Positions 43,406 to 51,936 of a DNA stretch of 64,000 nucleotides are shown one piece after another; the first letter of the stretch is position 1; each line of letters starts with the position of its first letter. Location: the NCBI RefSeq assembly GCF_020523985.1, contig NZ_JAIVKM010000002.1, positions 248,001 through 312,000 on the forward strand, read 5' to 3'. The notes under the pieces are model-generated. The model was not told the origin of the DNA. It saw only the letters and a list, made by a program, of their open reading frames with translations, and did no database searches. This DNA comes from Mangrovibacter yixingensis (GTDB lineage: Bacteria; Pseudomonadota; Gammaproteobacteria; Enterobacterales; Enterobacteriaceae). A program made the position numbers and the translations under genes.

Positions 43406-44422
43406 ATGGCGACAATAAAGGATGTGGCTCGGTTGGCAGGTGTTTCTGTCGCCACTGTTTCGCGAGTCATCAATGATTCCCCCAAAGCCAGCGAGGCATC
43501 ACGCATAGCAGTGACTAACGCGATGCTGGAACTGAACTACCATCCTAATGCAAATGCCCGGGCTCTGGCACAACAAAATACCGAAACGATTGGCCTGGTT
43601 GTTGGCGATGTCTCTGATCCTTTTTTTGGTGCAATGGTAAAAGCCGTGGAACAAGTGGCTTACAATACCGGTAATTTTTTGCTGATAGGCAATGGCTACC
43701 ATATTGAAAAAAAAGAACATCAGGCCATTGAGCAACTGATTCGCCACCGCTGCGCCGCACTGGTAGTGCATGCCAAGATGATTCCGGACAGCGAACTGGT
43801 GCCATTGATGCGGCAAATCCCCGGTATGGTGTTAATCAACCGCACGCTTCCAGGCTATGAAACACGCTGTGTGGCACTGGACGACCGCTATGGTGCATTT
43901 ATTGCCACCCGGCACCTTATTCAGCAAGGGCACACCGAGATTGGCTACCTGTGCTCTAACCACCAGATTTCAGATGCGACAGACCGCCTGCAAGGCTATT
44001 ACGACGCGCTGAAAGCCCATGATATCCCGGCTAATGATCGCCTTGTAGCCTTTGCTGAGCCGGATGAAAGCGGTGGTGAGCAGGCAATGACAGAGCTTTT
44101 GGGTAGAGGGCGGAATTTTACTGCCGTAGCCTGTTACAATGACTCAATGGCCGCCGGAGCTATGGGGGTCTTGAGCGATAATAGTATTGAAGTCCCCCGG
44201 GAAATCTCACTGATTGGTTTCGACGACATTCTCATTTCCAGGTATATGCGCCCACAGTTAACTACTGTGCGCTACCCTATTGTCACCATGGCGACACAAG
44301 CGGCAGAATTGGCACTCGCCCTTGCGGAAAATCGCCCTATTCCGGAAATAACACATATGTTCAGCCCAACTCTGGTGCGGCGCCATTCTGTCACGGCACC
44401 TGCGGAGCCTCATAACGACTGA
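43406..44422 (+). CDS. galR: HTH-type galactose regulator GalR
   Basis: A 338-residue LacI-family repressor (E. coli 343) for galactose uptake and metabolism. The helix-turn-helix (residues about 1-25, ATIKDVARLAGVSVATVSRV) is identical to E. coli, and the ligand domain follows with the conserved GRGRNFTAVACYNDSMAAG. The C terminus is a few residues shorter. Its last 13 bases overlap the 3' end of the convergent GNAT gene. Confidence 0.97.
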   Translation: MATIKDVARLAGVSVATVSRVINDSPKASEASRIAVTNAMLELNYHPNANARALAQQNTETIGLVVGDVSDPFFGAMVKAVEQVAYNTGNFLLIGNGYHIEKKEHQAIEQLIRHRCAALVVHAKMIPDSELVPLMRQIPGMVLINRTLPGYETRCVALDDRYGAFIATRHLIQQGHTEIGYLCSNHQISDATDRLQGYYDALKAHDIPANDRLVAFAEPDESGGEQAMTELLGRGRNFTAVACYNDSMAAGAMGVLSDNSIEVPREISLIGFDDILISRYMRPQLTTVRYPIVTMATQAAELALALAENRPIPEITHMFSPTLVRRHSVTAPAEPHND

Positions 44423-44859
44423 TGGTAAAGGTGGACGGGTTTGTCCGGCGCATCCAGCCCGTCACCAATGTAGTGCCAGCCAAAACGTTCATAGTAATCT
44501 TTACAGGCTGAGTAAAGATACAGGTCACTAAACCCTTGTTTGCGGGCGTACTGCATCACATGGCGCTGTAACGCTTCCCCCAACCCTTGCCCACGCCACG
44601 GGGTATCGACATACAGGGCTGCCAGCCAGGGCCATAAATCCTGGCGGCTTATCAAATCACACCGCCATAACCCCACCGTCCCGCAAAGTTGCTCTTGTTC
44701 ACTGGCTACAAAAGTCACGGGCAAAGCGCCAGGCCGCTGGCTGTGCTGCACAATGCTGGCGTAAAAATCAGCATAGCCTGCCCCACCGAAAGATTCGGTA
44801 AGCCAGCGGGTAACCTGCGGCGCAAAGTTCGGGGCCTGGTATAGCGGTTGAATAATCAT
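44410..44859 (-). CDS. GNAT family N-acetyltransferase
   Basis: A 149-residue GNAT-fold protein. Motif A is RGQGLGEALQRHV (about residues 89-101) for acetyl-CoA, with the YYERFGW pattern near the C terminus typical of the family. Substrate unknown. It overlaps galR by 13 bases at the 3' ends and lies 67 bases before lysA on the minus strand. E. coli K-12 has no gene between galR and lysA, so this is an accessory gene at that junction. A link to lysine or galactose metabolism would be speculation. Confidence 0.85.
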   Translation of the reverse strand: MIIQPLYQAPNFAPQVTRWLTESFGGAGYADFYASIVQHSQRPGALPVTFVASEQEQLCGTVGLWRCDLISRQDLWPWLAALYVDTPWRGQGLGEALQRHVMQYARKQGFSDLYLYSACKDYYERFGWHYIGDGLDAPDKPVHLYHQSL

Positions 44860-44926
44860 GAACTGACTCCATCAAGCCGGCAGGCCGCTTAATCGATTGT
44901 GATACGAATAACCACTGAGATTCTGT

Positions 44927-46189
44927 TTAACATTGTTCAAGTTGCAGCAATTCATCAATGGTTTGTCGGCGGCGAATCAGGCGCGGAACGCCTTGCTCGA
45001 ATAACACTTCCGGCAGTAATGGGCGGCTGTTGTAATTAGAAGACATAGAAGCACCATATGCCCCGGTATCATGCAGTACCAGGTAGTCACCAACATGCAC
45101 TTCAGGTAACTGGCGTGGCTCGACCATGCCACCTTCCAGTTGAGTAAAGACATCGCCAGATTCACACAACGGGCCAGCGACAACCGTGTCACGGGTTGAG
45201 GCTTGTTCAATATTACGCCCCACTGCGGGCAAAACAGAAATATGATGATAGCTGCCGTACATGGCCGGGCGCATCAGGTCATTAAACCCTGCATCCACCA
45301 AAACAAAATGGCGATTTCCCATATCCTTAACGCTACGCACTTGGGTAACCAGTACCCCCGATTCAGCGACCAGAAAACGGCCGGGTTCAATTTCCAGTTT
45401 TACCGGATGGCCCAAATGTGCAGCAATTTTCTCGCGTGCTGCATTCCACAGGCCAAAATAATGCTCGGTATTAATAGATTCCTCATCATAGTGATAGGGA
45501 ATAGACAAACCACCACCGGCTGAAATGGCTTCAAGATCCTGCCCGAACTTAATCACCTGGCTTACCATGGCATCACACACTTGTTCCAGGTGACCATAAT
45601 CGACGCCAGAACCAATATGCATATGCAACCCCACCAGCTTCAGTTGGTAACGCTGAATCACGCGCAATGCTTCTGGTAAATCGGCATACCAAATACCGTG
45701 CTTGCTGTTTTCCCCACCCGTATTGGTTTTCTGGCTGTGACCATGACCAAATCCGGGGTTAATACGCAACCAGACTCGGTGACCGGGAGAACGCTGGCCG
45801 ACCTGTTCCAGCATATCCACCGAACCGGCATTAACAGGAATGAGCAACTCACTTACACGAGCCAAAGTTGCCTCATCAATCACATCTGCCGTAAAGACCA
45901 TATCATCACTATGGGAAAGTGGATCAAACCCCGCTACCAGAGCACGCTCAATTTCCCCAAGAGAAACGGCATCCACCCGAACCCCATGTTCACGCATCAG
46001 GCGCAGGATATGAATGTTAGAGCAGGCTTTTTGGGCAAAACGAATCACATCAAACTGGGTAAGTTGCGCAATCTGCCGGGTAATAACGCCTGCATCATAA
46101 GCCCATACCGGGCACCCGAACTTTTCCACCAATGGAAGCAAATGGGTGGCATTTAACGCAGTTTCTGTGGTGTTCAGCGGACGTGGCAT
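44927..46189 (-). CDS. lysA: Diaminopimelate decarboxylase LysA
   Basis: A 420-residue PLP enzyme, the E. coli length, for the last step of lysine synthesis. Lys54 in RFAQKACSN binds PLP. The phosphate-binding GGGLS motif, HIGSG and GPLCESGD (with the active-site Cys from the neighbouring subunit) are visible. ATG 46189 follows GGGAGA; the open frame runs to 46282, past the lysA-lysR control region. It is divergent from lysR, which activates it in the absence of lysine. Confidence 0.96.
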   Translation of the reverse strand: MPRPLNTTETALNATHLLPLVEKFGCPVWAYDAGVITRQIAQLTQFDVIRFAQKACSNIHILRLMREHGVRVDAVSLGEIERALVAGFDPLSHSDDMVFTADVIDEATLARVSELLIPVNAGSVDMLEQVGQRSPGHRVWLRINPGFGHGHSQKTNTGGENSKHGIWYADLPEALRVIQRYQLKLVGLHMHIGSGVDYGHLEQVCDAMVSQVIKFGQDLEAISAGGGLSIPYHYDEESINTEHYFGLWNAAREKIAAHLGHPVKLEIEPGRFLVAESGVLVTQVRSVKDMGNRHFVLVDAGFNDLMRPAMYGSYHHISVLPAVGRNIEQASTRDTVVAGPLCESGDVFTQLEGGMVEPRQLPEVHVGDYLVLHDTGAYGASMSSNYNSRPLLPEVLFEQGVPRLIRRRQTIDELLQLEQC

Positions 46190-46311
46190 AACGGATTCTC
46201 CCGGCAAGACAAAAGGTAATGACAGCATTACGCCATATCTGGATAAAAATAAAAAATATCGTTTTTTCTTAACTCTATGCAAAAATGATATGGATTACGG
46301 AGGGGAATAAT

Positions 46312-47250
46312 ATGCCAGCAATCAATTTACGCCAGATAGAGATTTTCCATGCGGTAATGACAACCGGTAACCTGACAGAGGCGGCATCACTGCTCAATAC
46401 GTCTCAACCGACAGTCAGCCGGGAACTGGCACGTTTTGAGAAAGTGACTGGCCTGCAATTATTTACCCGCGTACGTGGGCGGTTGCATCCCACTGCGCAG
46501 GGGCTGCGGTTGTTTGAAGAAGTTCAGCGTTCCTGGTACGGGCTTGACCGTATCATTGATGCAGCCGAGAGTTTGCGCGAATTTCGCCAGGGTGAGCTGT
46601 CTCTGGTGTGTTTGCCTGTGTTCTCCCAGTCTCTGTTACCGCCATTAATTCAACCTTTTTTAGCGCGTTACCCTGAACTAAGCCTGACTATTGTTCCTCA
46701 GGAGTCGCCCATGCTGGAGGAGTGGTTGTCTGCCCAGCGCCACGATCTGGGCCTCACAGAAACAACCAGTACACCGGCAGGTACATCACGCCAGACACTG
46801 GCAACGCTCAATGAAGTTTGTGTACTACCGGCGGGCCACCCTCTGGGGCACAAGCGTTGCCTGGAGCCTGCTGATTTTAGCGGCGAAAACTTTATTAGCT
46901 TGTCCCGCCAGGATAGCTACCGCCAGTTGCTGGATGCATTGTTTCAGGAGCATAAAGTGAAACGCCGCATGGTGGTGGAAACCCACAGTGCGGCGTCAAT
47001 TTGTGCCATGGTGAAAGCAGGCGTGGGGGTTTCGGTCGTGAATCCTTTTACCGCTCTGGATTATGCCGGGCGCGATATCATCGTCCGGCCTTTTAGTGTT
47101 GAAGTCCCTTTCACAGTCAGCCTGATTCGCCCACTACACCGCCCTGCATCTGCTTTGGTTGATGCGTTCAGTGAACATATGTCACGGGCAATAACAACCG
47201 TCACACAGCCACTTGCAGCCTTACTTAAGCAGGGCAATCCGCCAGCATAA
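46312..47250 (+). CDS. lysR: Transcriptional activator LysR
   Basis: A 312-residue LysR-family founding member (E. coli 311) that activates lysA and represses itself. The HTH is in residues about 15-40 (AASLLNTSQPTVSRELARFEK), and the effector-binding domain follows. The start at ATG 46312 has GGAGGGG upstream; the frame is open to 46285. The last 26 bases overlap the 3' end of the convergent ygeA. Confidence 0.96.
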   Translation: MPAINLRQIEIFHAVMTTGNLTEAASLLNTSQPTVSRELARFEKVTGLQLFTRVRGRLHPTAQGLRLFEEVQRSWYGLDRIIDAAESLREFRQGELSLVCLPVFSQSLLPPLIQPFLARYPELSLTIVPQESPMLEEWLSAQRHDLGLTETTSTPAGTSRQTLATLNEVCVLPAGHPLGHKRCLEPADFSGENFISLSRQDSYRQLLDALFQEHKVKRRMVVETHSAASICAMVKAGVGVSVVNPFTALDYAGRDIIVRPFSVEVPFTVSLIRPLHRPASALVDAFSEHMSRAITTVTQPLAALLKQGNPPA

Positions 47251-47929
47251 ATGCCAGGGCATCTTCAACATGAATCGCAGTGGTATCAAAGACAGGCAGG
47301 GGAACATCTTCCTGCTTTATCAATAACCCTATTTCCGTACAGCCGAGAATAATTCCTTGCGCACCGCGGGCAATCAGGCCTTTGATGGCGTCCAGGAAAG
47401 CGGTTTTCGCCTCTGGAGTGATTTGGCCCATACACAGTTCATCAAAGATTATCCGATTGATGTCCTGCCGTTGAACTGCTGGCGGAACCAGGCACTCCAG
47501 GCCAAAGTTTTGTGCCAGGCGGCCTGTCAGAAAATCCTGCTCCATGGTGTAGCGCGTACCCAACAACCCCAATCGTTGAATACCTGCCTGAGCAATGCTG
47601 CGCCCTGTTGCATCGGCAATATGTAAAAATGGCAACGCACAGGCACCCTCAATCTGGTCTGCAACCCGGTGCATGGTGTTTGTACACAGCACAATACCTT
47701 GTGCGCCCGCCGCTTGCAGGCCCAGTGCTGCACGGGCAAGTATTTCTCCGGCTTTCGTCCACTGCCCTGATGCCTGGCAGGCTTCAATTTCATAAAAATC
47801 AACACTATGTAAAACGATTTTTGCAGAATGCAGCCCACCCAGTCGTGTTTTTACGCCTTCATTCAGTAATTGATAATAAGGCAGAGTAGATTCCCAGCTC
47901 ATACCACCAATCAGGCCAAGTGTTTTCAT
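47225..47929 (-). CDS. ygeA: Amino acid racemase YgeA
   Basis: A 234-residue Asp/Glu/hydantoin racemase family protein (E. coli YgeA 230, broad-specificity with homoserine among its best substrates). The two catalytic cysteines are in VLCTNTMHRVAD (about residue 83) and LGCTEIGLL (about 197). ATG 47929. The convergent lysR overlaps its 3' end by 26 bases. The 150-base gap upstream holds the divergent kdgF promoter. Confidence 0.93.
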   Translation of the reverse strand: MKTLGLIGGMSWESTLPYYQLLNEGVKTRLGGLHSAKIVLHSVDFYEIEACQASGQWTKAGEILARAALGLQAAGAQGIVLCTNTMHRVADQIEGACALPFLHIADATGRSIAQAGIQRLGLLGTRYTMEQDFLTGRLAQNFGLECLVPPAVQRQDINRIIFDELCMGQITPEAKTAFLDAIKGLIARGAQGIILGCTEIGLLIKQEDVPLPVFDTTAIHVEDALAFMLADCPA

Positions 47930-48036
47930 CCTTTACCTCCGGTTCAATCCTCCCAGACTACCTTGTTCAGATAAGTAAGAAAACGTGATCCCACTTCCAA
48001 ATTCCTGGGACATCATTTCTTTTCTTATCTGTGTGC

Positions 48037-48062
48037 TATAAAATAATTGAAACAATGTTTCA
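48037..48062 (+). promoter_or_regulatory. kdgF promoter with KdgR box
   Basis: A -10 TATAAA (48037-48042) followed by TGAAACAATGTTTCA (48048-48062), a near-perfect 15-base palindrome matching the KdgR operator core AAAC-N4-GTTT. Repressor binding would cover the transcription start. The seed pattern TRAAAYRYYRTTTYA is matched at 14 of 15 positions. Confidence 0.75.
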
Positions 48063-48080
48063 CTATTATGGAATCCACAC

Positions 48081-48404
48081 ATGTTTACGTTTATCAAAGA
48101 AACCGAACTTGAAGATCTGGGCGCGGGTGTTTCCCGCCGTATTCTGGCGCATGATGGCAATATGATGGCAGTTGAAGTGCATTTTGAAACCGGGGCTGTC
48201 GGGCCAATGCATAACCACCCGCACGAGCAATTAACTTATGTACTGGCTGGTGAGTTTGAGTTCACTATTGGTGATGAAACCCATGTTGTCACGGCTGGTG
48301 ATACCCTCTACAAACAACCCAATATTATGCACGGTTGTGTGTGCCTGAAAGCGGGTAAGTTGCTGGATACCTTTACGCCAATTCGGGAAGATTTTCTGAA
48401 ATGA
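48081..48404 (+). CDS. kdgF: Uronate ring-opening cupin KdgF
   Basis: A 107-residue cupin whose close relatives convert 4,5-unsaturated galacturonate (from pectin or alginate lyases) to 4-deoxy-L-threo-5-hexosulose uronate. The metal-binding HNHPHEQ is at 44-50 with the distal His84 in IMHG, the residues expected to hold the metal. The motif GPMHNHPHEQ is shared with Dickeya and Yersinia KdgF. The gene is monocistronic: a strong bidirectional hairpin (48411-48447) follows. It faces away from ygeA and is controlled by a KdgR box. Confidence 0.92.
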   Translation: MFTFIKETELEDLGAGVSRRILAHDGNMMAVEVHFETGAVGPMHNHPHEQLTYVLAGEFEFTIGDETHVVTAGDTLYKQPNIMHGCVCLKAGKLLDTFTPIREDFLK

Positions 48405-48410
48405 TTTGTC

Positions 48411-48447
48411 TCACAGGCTGGGCGTAGCACTATCGCCCAGCCTGTGA
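48411..48447. terminator. Bidirectional terminator between kdgF and fepE
   Basis: A perfect 14-base stem TCACAGGCTGGGCG/CGCCCAGCCTGTGA with a nine-base loop, between two convergent genes. Confidence 0.75.
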
Positions 48448-48457
48448 AAAGCCAGAA

Positions 48458-49618
48458 TTAAAGACTGGATTCTTCTGCTGGATGCGGTCTCCCGCCAATC
48501 AAACGCGCCTGGTTTTGCATAGCTTCTTTCCCGAATACCCATATACAGAAAGCACACGCCCCAAACAAAGCAGCAAGCACAACCAGGAAGATCCTTGAAA
48601 TACCGTCACGCTTGATGGGTAAAGAAGGAGGCATCTGATAGCGGAATGGTGAGAAGTCTATATCCTTGATTTCTATAGCCTTCAACTGTGACAATACATG
48701 TTGCTGGTTAAGCAGGTCAGCATTAAGTTCTGCAACATCATGAATCGACTTCTCTATACTCAGTTTTTCCGCCAGGCCACGAGCCCCCAGGGCGATACTG
48801 AAATCCGGGTCATCTTTCACAGCCTGCCCATTGCTATAGACAGGATCTTTAATGCCTGCAGCATTCGCGATAGCCAGAGAATAATTCAGGCGCTGAATCG
48901 CCACATTGCGGGCATTTTCAAGGCGCGCGCGTTCCAGAGAGAGTTTGCGTTGCTTATTGCTAATACTAAGCGCCAAATTGCTCTGAATAATTTTCATTTC
49001 TTCAGCGACAACCTCACGCGTCACATATTCGATGTACCCGTCGAGCACTTGTTGTGCATCTTGTGCATCAGGAGCGGTAAATTTCAGTGTCCAGGATTCA
49101 TAAGGGCTTTTCTCAGGGTGTTTAACATCCACATTAGACTCTGAGGTTAACTTGTCTGATACCTGTACCACAGAGCGATGTAAGTCATTAGCCGTATATT
49201 TCGCCCCATTTAATTGGGACAAAATAAAAGGAGAATGGGACAAATAACTCGCTTTCAGCGACTGGGAGTCAAATCTCTTCAAAAAGGATTGGAACAACGT
49301 GTGCGAGTCAGCATGGTAAACAACCCCCAGTACATTCATAGAGATGAGCTGGCTTTTCAATGCTTCAAGTTGAAAGCTTTCGGCGGGTGTAACAACGGCT
49401 TCACTAGTCCACTTTTGAGGTAGCAGAAAACTCACTGCCACACCAATAAGCGCACACAGAAAAGTGAACATAATTAACTGTTTTTTTACCTGTCCAAGCA
49501 GAGAAAGCAGAGCAATTAAGTCAATTTCATTATTTGAACGTGATAAAGCAAGCGATACATTATTCCCATCAAAAACATCAGTTTTCACCTGATGCCTCAA
49601 AACTTTTTGCTCGGCCAT
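48458..49618 (-). CDS. fepE: Polysaccharide chain length regulator of the FepE/Wzz family
   Basis: A 386-residue inner-membrane protein. The cytoplasmic N terminus precedes a membrane helix (about residues 50-67), a long periplasmic coiled-coil domain (about 70-335) and a second helix near 350-372, the Wzz plan. FepE-specific features are visible: EIDLIALLSLLGQ, VTPAESFQLEALK, LHYSL-like LNYSLAIANAAGIK, VYSNGQAVKDDPDFSI and SPSLPIKRDG-like PPSLPIKRDG. FepE sets very long O-antigen chains in Salmonella. I start at ATG 49618 with GAGGG upstream; ATG 49621 would add one Met. It lies inside the pectin locus, far from any O-antigen cluster. Confidence 0.85.
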   Translation of the reverse strand: MAEQKVLRHQVKTDVFDGNNVSLALSRSNNEIDLIALLSLLGQVKKQLIMFTFLCALIGVAVSFLLPQKWTSEAVVTPAESFQLEALKSQLISMNVLGVVYHADSHTLFQSFLKRFDSQSLKASYLSHSPFILSQLNGAKYTANDLHRSVVQVSDKLTSESNVDVKHPEKSPYESWTLKFTAPDAQDAQQVLDGYIEYVTREVVAEEMKIIQSNLALSISNKQRKLSLERARLENARNVAIQRLNYSLAIANAAGIKDPVYSNGQAVKDDPDFSIALGARGLAEKLSIEKSIHDVAELNADLLNQQHVLSQLKAIEIKDIDFSPFRYQMPPSLPIKRDGISRIFLVVLAALFGACAFCIWVFGKEAMQNQARLIGGRPHPAEESSL

Positions 49619-50129
49619 CATTCCCTCTAAATGTCTTTGCTACTAGCGTACATGCATCCTGCAGGACAATTTTATAACATTAAAAAAACTTTCTTTAACA
49701 ATACAATACTGCCAATTTTCCACTAGGTAGCACTTTACTTTACTCAGCACAGTGAAGACAGGGGAATTTCGCCCACACTACCAAAATTTGTAGTATCGAA
49801 CAACGTTCTCTCCCCCCCTTCACTTAGAGACTAAAACCTCTGTCACATCAAATTTTCAAAACATCGTTTCGACTTTGATCACATTTCCATTAAACAGCGA
49901 ATGACGGCAAATAAAATAGCAATAGAATAAAATAAAACACCGTTTTACAAACTTGAAATAACGGTTCATTTGAGTTCATTCGCATTGTATTTCTTGTAAC
50001 AGGGCACTAAATCGAATTTGTTTTGCACGGTGCTGGCCCATGCCAGCGCTCATCGCGGCATCGCACCTGAGAGCGTGTTATGCAGCACAAGCAGCCGTTT
50101 CTCCAATTGTCTGCCAGGTAGGTATTATT
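49619..50129. promoter_or_regulatory. togM regulatory region with KdgR boxes and CRP-like site
   Basis: A 511-base non-coding stretch. KdgR-like palindromes: TAAAACACCGTTTTA (49933-49947, full pattern match), TGAAATAACGGTTCA (49954-49968, 13/15) and CAAAACATCGTTTCG (49857-49871, 13/15 with an intact core). Between them, at about 49866-49886, is a CRP-type half site TCACATTT with a weak partner. The region 49622-49850 shows no gene; it must contain the fepE promoter. Confidence 0.7.
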
Positions 50130-51020
50130 ATGAATGAAAACAAGCTTCTGGGGCTGGCCTGGATATCACCCTATATAATAGGGCTGATAGTCTTTACGGC
50201 CTTTCCATTTGTTTCATCGTTTTTTCTAAGCTTTACCGATTATGATTTAATGAACCCGCCCACATTTAACGGCATTGAGAATTACCGTTACATGTTTTTG
50301 GAAGATGGCCTCTTTTGGAAATCAATGGGCGTTACCTTTGCCTATGTATTTATAACTATTCCATTAAAGTTAGCTTTCGCACTGGGCATTGCGTTTGTTC
50401 TTAACTTTAAATTACGCGGAATTGGCTTTTTCCGTACGGCCTACTATATACCGTCCATCCTTGGTAGTTCTGTCGCTATTGCTGTTTTGTGGCGGGCACT
50501 GTTTGCGATTGATGGGCTGCTCAATAGCTTTATCGGCTTCTTTGGTATGGACCCCATCAACTGGCTGGGCGAGCCCTCACTGGCTCTGATGTCGGTTACG
50601 TTGCTGCGTGTGTGGCAGTTCGGCTCAGCAATGGTCATCTTCCTGGCTGCATTGCAAAACGTTCCACAATCTCAATATGAAGCCGCCATGATAGACGGCG
50701 CGTCTAAATGGCAGATGTTTATGAAGGTAACCGTGCCGCTAATTACACCGGTTATTTTCTTTAACTTCATCATGCAAACCACTCAGGCATTCCAGGAGTT
50801 TACTGGCCCTTATGTTATTACCGGTGGTGGGCCAACCTATTACACTTATTTGTTCTCACTCTATATCTACGATACCGCGTTTAAATACTTCGATATGGGC
50901 TACGGCGCAGCACTGGCCTGGGTATTGTTCCTGGTCGTTGCATTATTCGCCTCTATTGCATTCAAGTCTTCGAAATATTGGGTGTTCTACTCTGCCGATA
51001 AGGGAGGCAAAAATGGCTGA
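50130..51020 (+). CDS. togM: Oligogalacturonide ABC transporter permease TogM
   Basis: A 296-residue inner-membrane permease of the carbohydrate uptake-1 type with six predicted helices. The EAA loop is EAAMIDGASKWQMFMKVTVP near 190-209, which docks to TogA. The start at ATG 50130 (MNENKLLGLAWISP) is preceded by AGGTAGG; the longer frame from 50040 is not signal-like. It overlaps togN by eight bases, coupling translation. Identification as TogM rather than another sugar permease rests on the sequence and the pectin neighbours. Confidence 0.93.
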   Translation: MNENKLLGLAWISPYIIGLIVFTAFPFVSSFFLSFTDYDLMNPPTFNGIENYRYMFLEDGLFWKSMGVTFAYVFITIPLKLAFALGIAFVLNFKLRGIGFFRTAYYIPSILGSSVAIAVLWRALFAIDGLLNSFIGFFGMDPINWLGEPSLALMSVTLLRVWQFGSAMVIFLAALQNVPQSQYEAAMIDGASKWQMFMKVTVPLITPVIFFNFIMQTTQAFQEFTGPYVITGGGPTYYTYLFSLYIYDTAFKYFDMGYGAALAWVLFLVVALFASIAFKSSKYWVFYSADKGGKNG

Positions 51021-51924
51021 TATTCAGCATAGCCCGATGTCGTCGCAAAAACTCTCTAATGCTGAACGGGAAGTTCAGCGCACCCTGCGACGGGAAAAAA
51101 TTAATGCGTGGATCCGTTATGTGATTCTGCTATTTGTCGGTTTATTAATGCTTTATCCATTGGCATGGATGTTCTCGGCTTCATTTAAACCGAACCATGA
51201 GATCTTTACTACTCTGGGTTTATGGCCTTCAAATCCAACGTCTGATGGGTTTATTAATGGCTGGAAAACCGGTACGGAATACACCTTTGGTCATTACATG
51301 CTTAATACTTTTAAGTATGTTATTCCCAAAGTGTTACTGACCATTATCTCTTCTACTGTGGTTGCGTACGGCTTTGCTCGCTTCGAAATTCCCTGGAAGA
51401 AATTCTGGTTCGCCACATTGATTGCCACCATGTTGCTGCCAAGCACTGTATTGCTGATCCCGCAGTACCTGATGTTCCGCGAAATGGGCATGCTGAATAG
51501 CTATTTGCCGCTGTATCTGCCTTTGGCATTCGCAACTCAGGGGTTCTTTGTCTTCATGCTGATTCAGTTTCTGCGTGGTGTCCCGCGCGATATGGAAGAA
51601 GCTGCACAAATTGATGGGTGTAACTCCTTCCAGGTGCTGTGGTATGTGGTGGTTCCGATTCTTAAACCCGCCATTATCTCCGTCGCTCTGTTCCAGTTTA
51701 TGTGGTCAATGAATGACTTTATCGGCCCACTGATTTACGTCTACAGCGTGGATAAATACCCCATTGCACTGGCGCTGAAAATGTCTATCGATGTTACCGA
51801 AGGCGCACCGTGGAATGAGATTTTGGCAATGGCGAGTATCTCCATTCTGCCGTCAATTATTGTTTTCTTCCTGGCTCAACGCTACTTCGTGCAAGGCGTT
51901 ACCAGCAGCGGAATTAAAGGTTAA
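51013..51924 (+). CDS. togN: Oligogalacturonide ABC transporter permease TogN
   Basis: A 303-residue second permease subunit, starting with MADIQHSPMSSQ. A longer cytoplasmic N terminus (about 40 residues) precedes six membrane helices, and the EAA motif is EAAQIDGCNSFQVLWYVVVP. The ATG 51013 lies inside the end of togM with AGGGAGG upstream; frames reaching 50812 are out-of-phase remnants of togM. With TogM it forms the membrane pore for oligogalacturonides of about 2-4 units in related bacteria. Confidence 0.93.
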   Translation: MADIQHSPMSSQKLSNAEREVQRTLRREKINAWIRYVILLFVGLLMLYPLAWMFSASFKPNHEIFTTLGLWPSNPTSDGFINGWKTGTEYTFGHYMLNTFKYVIPKVLLTIISSTVVAYGFARFEIPWKKFWFATLIATMLLPSTVLLIPQYLMFREMGMLNSYLPLYLPLAFATQGFFVFMLIQFLRGVPRDMEEAAQIDGCNSFQVLWYVVVPILKPAIISVALFQFMWSMNDFIGPLIYVYSVDKYPIALALKMSIDVTEGAPWNEILAMASISILPSIIVFFLAQRYFVQGVTSSGIKG

Positions 51925-51936
51925 CGAGGGAATATC

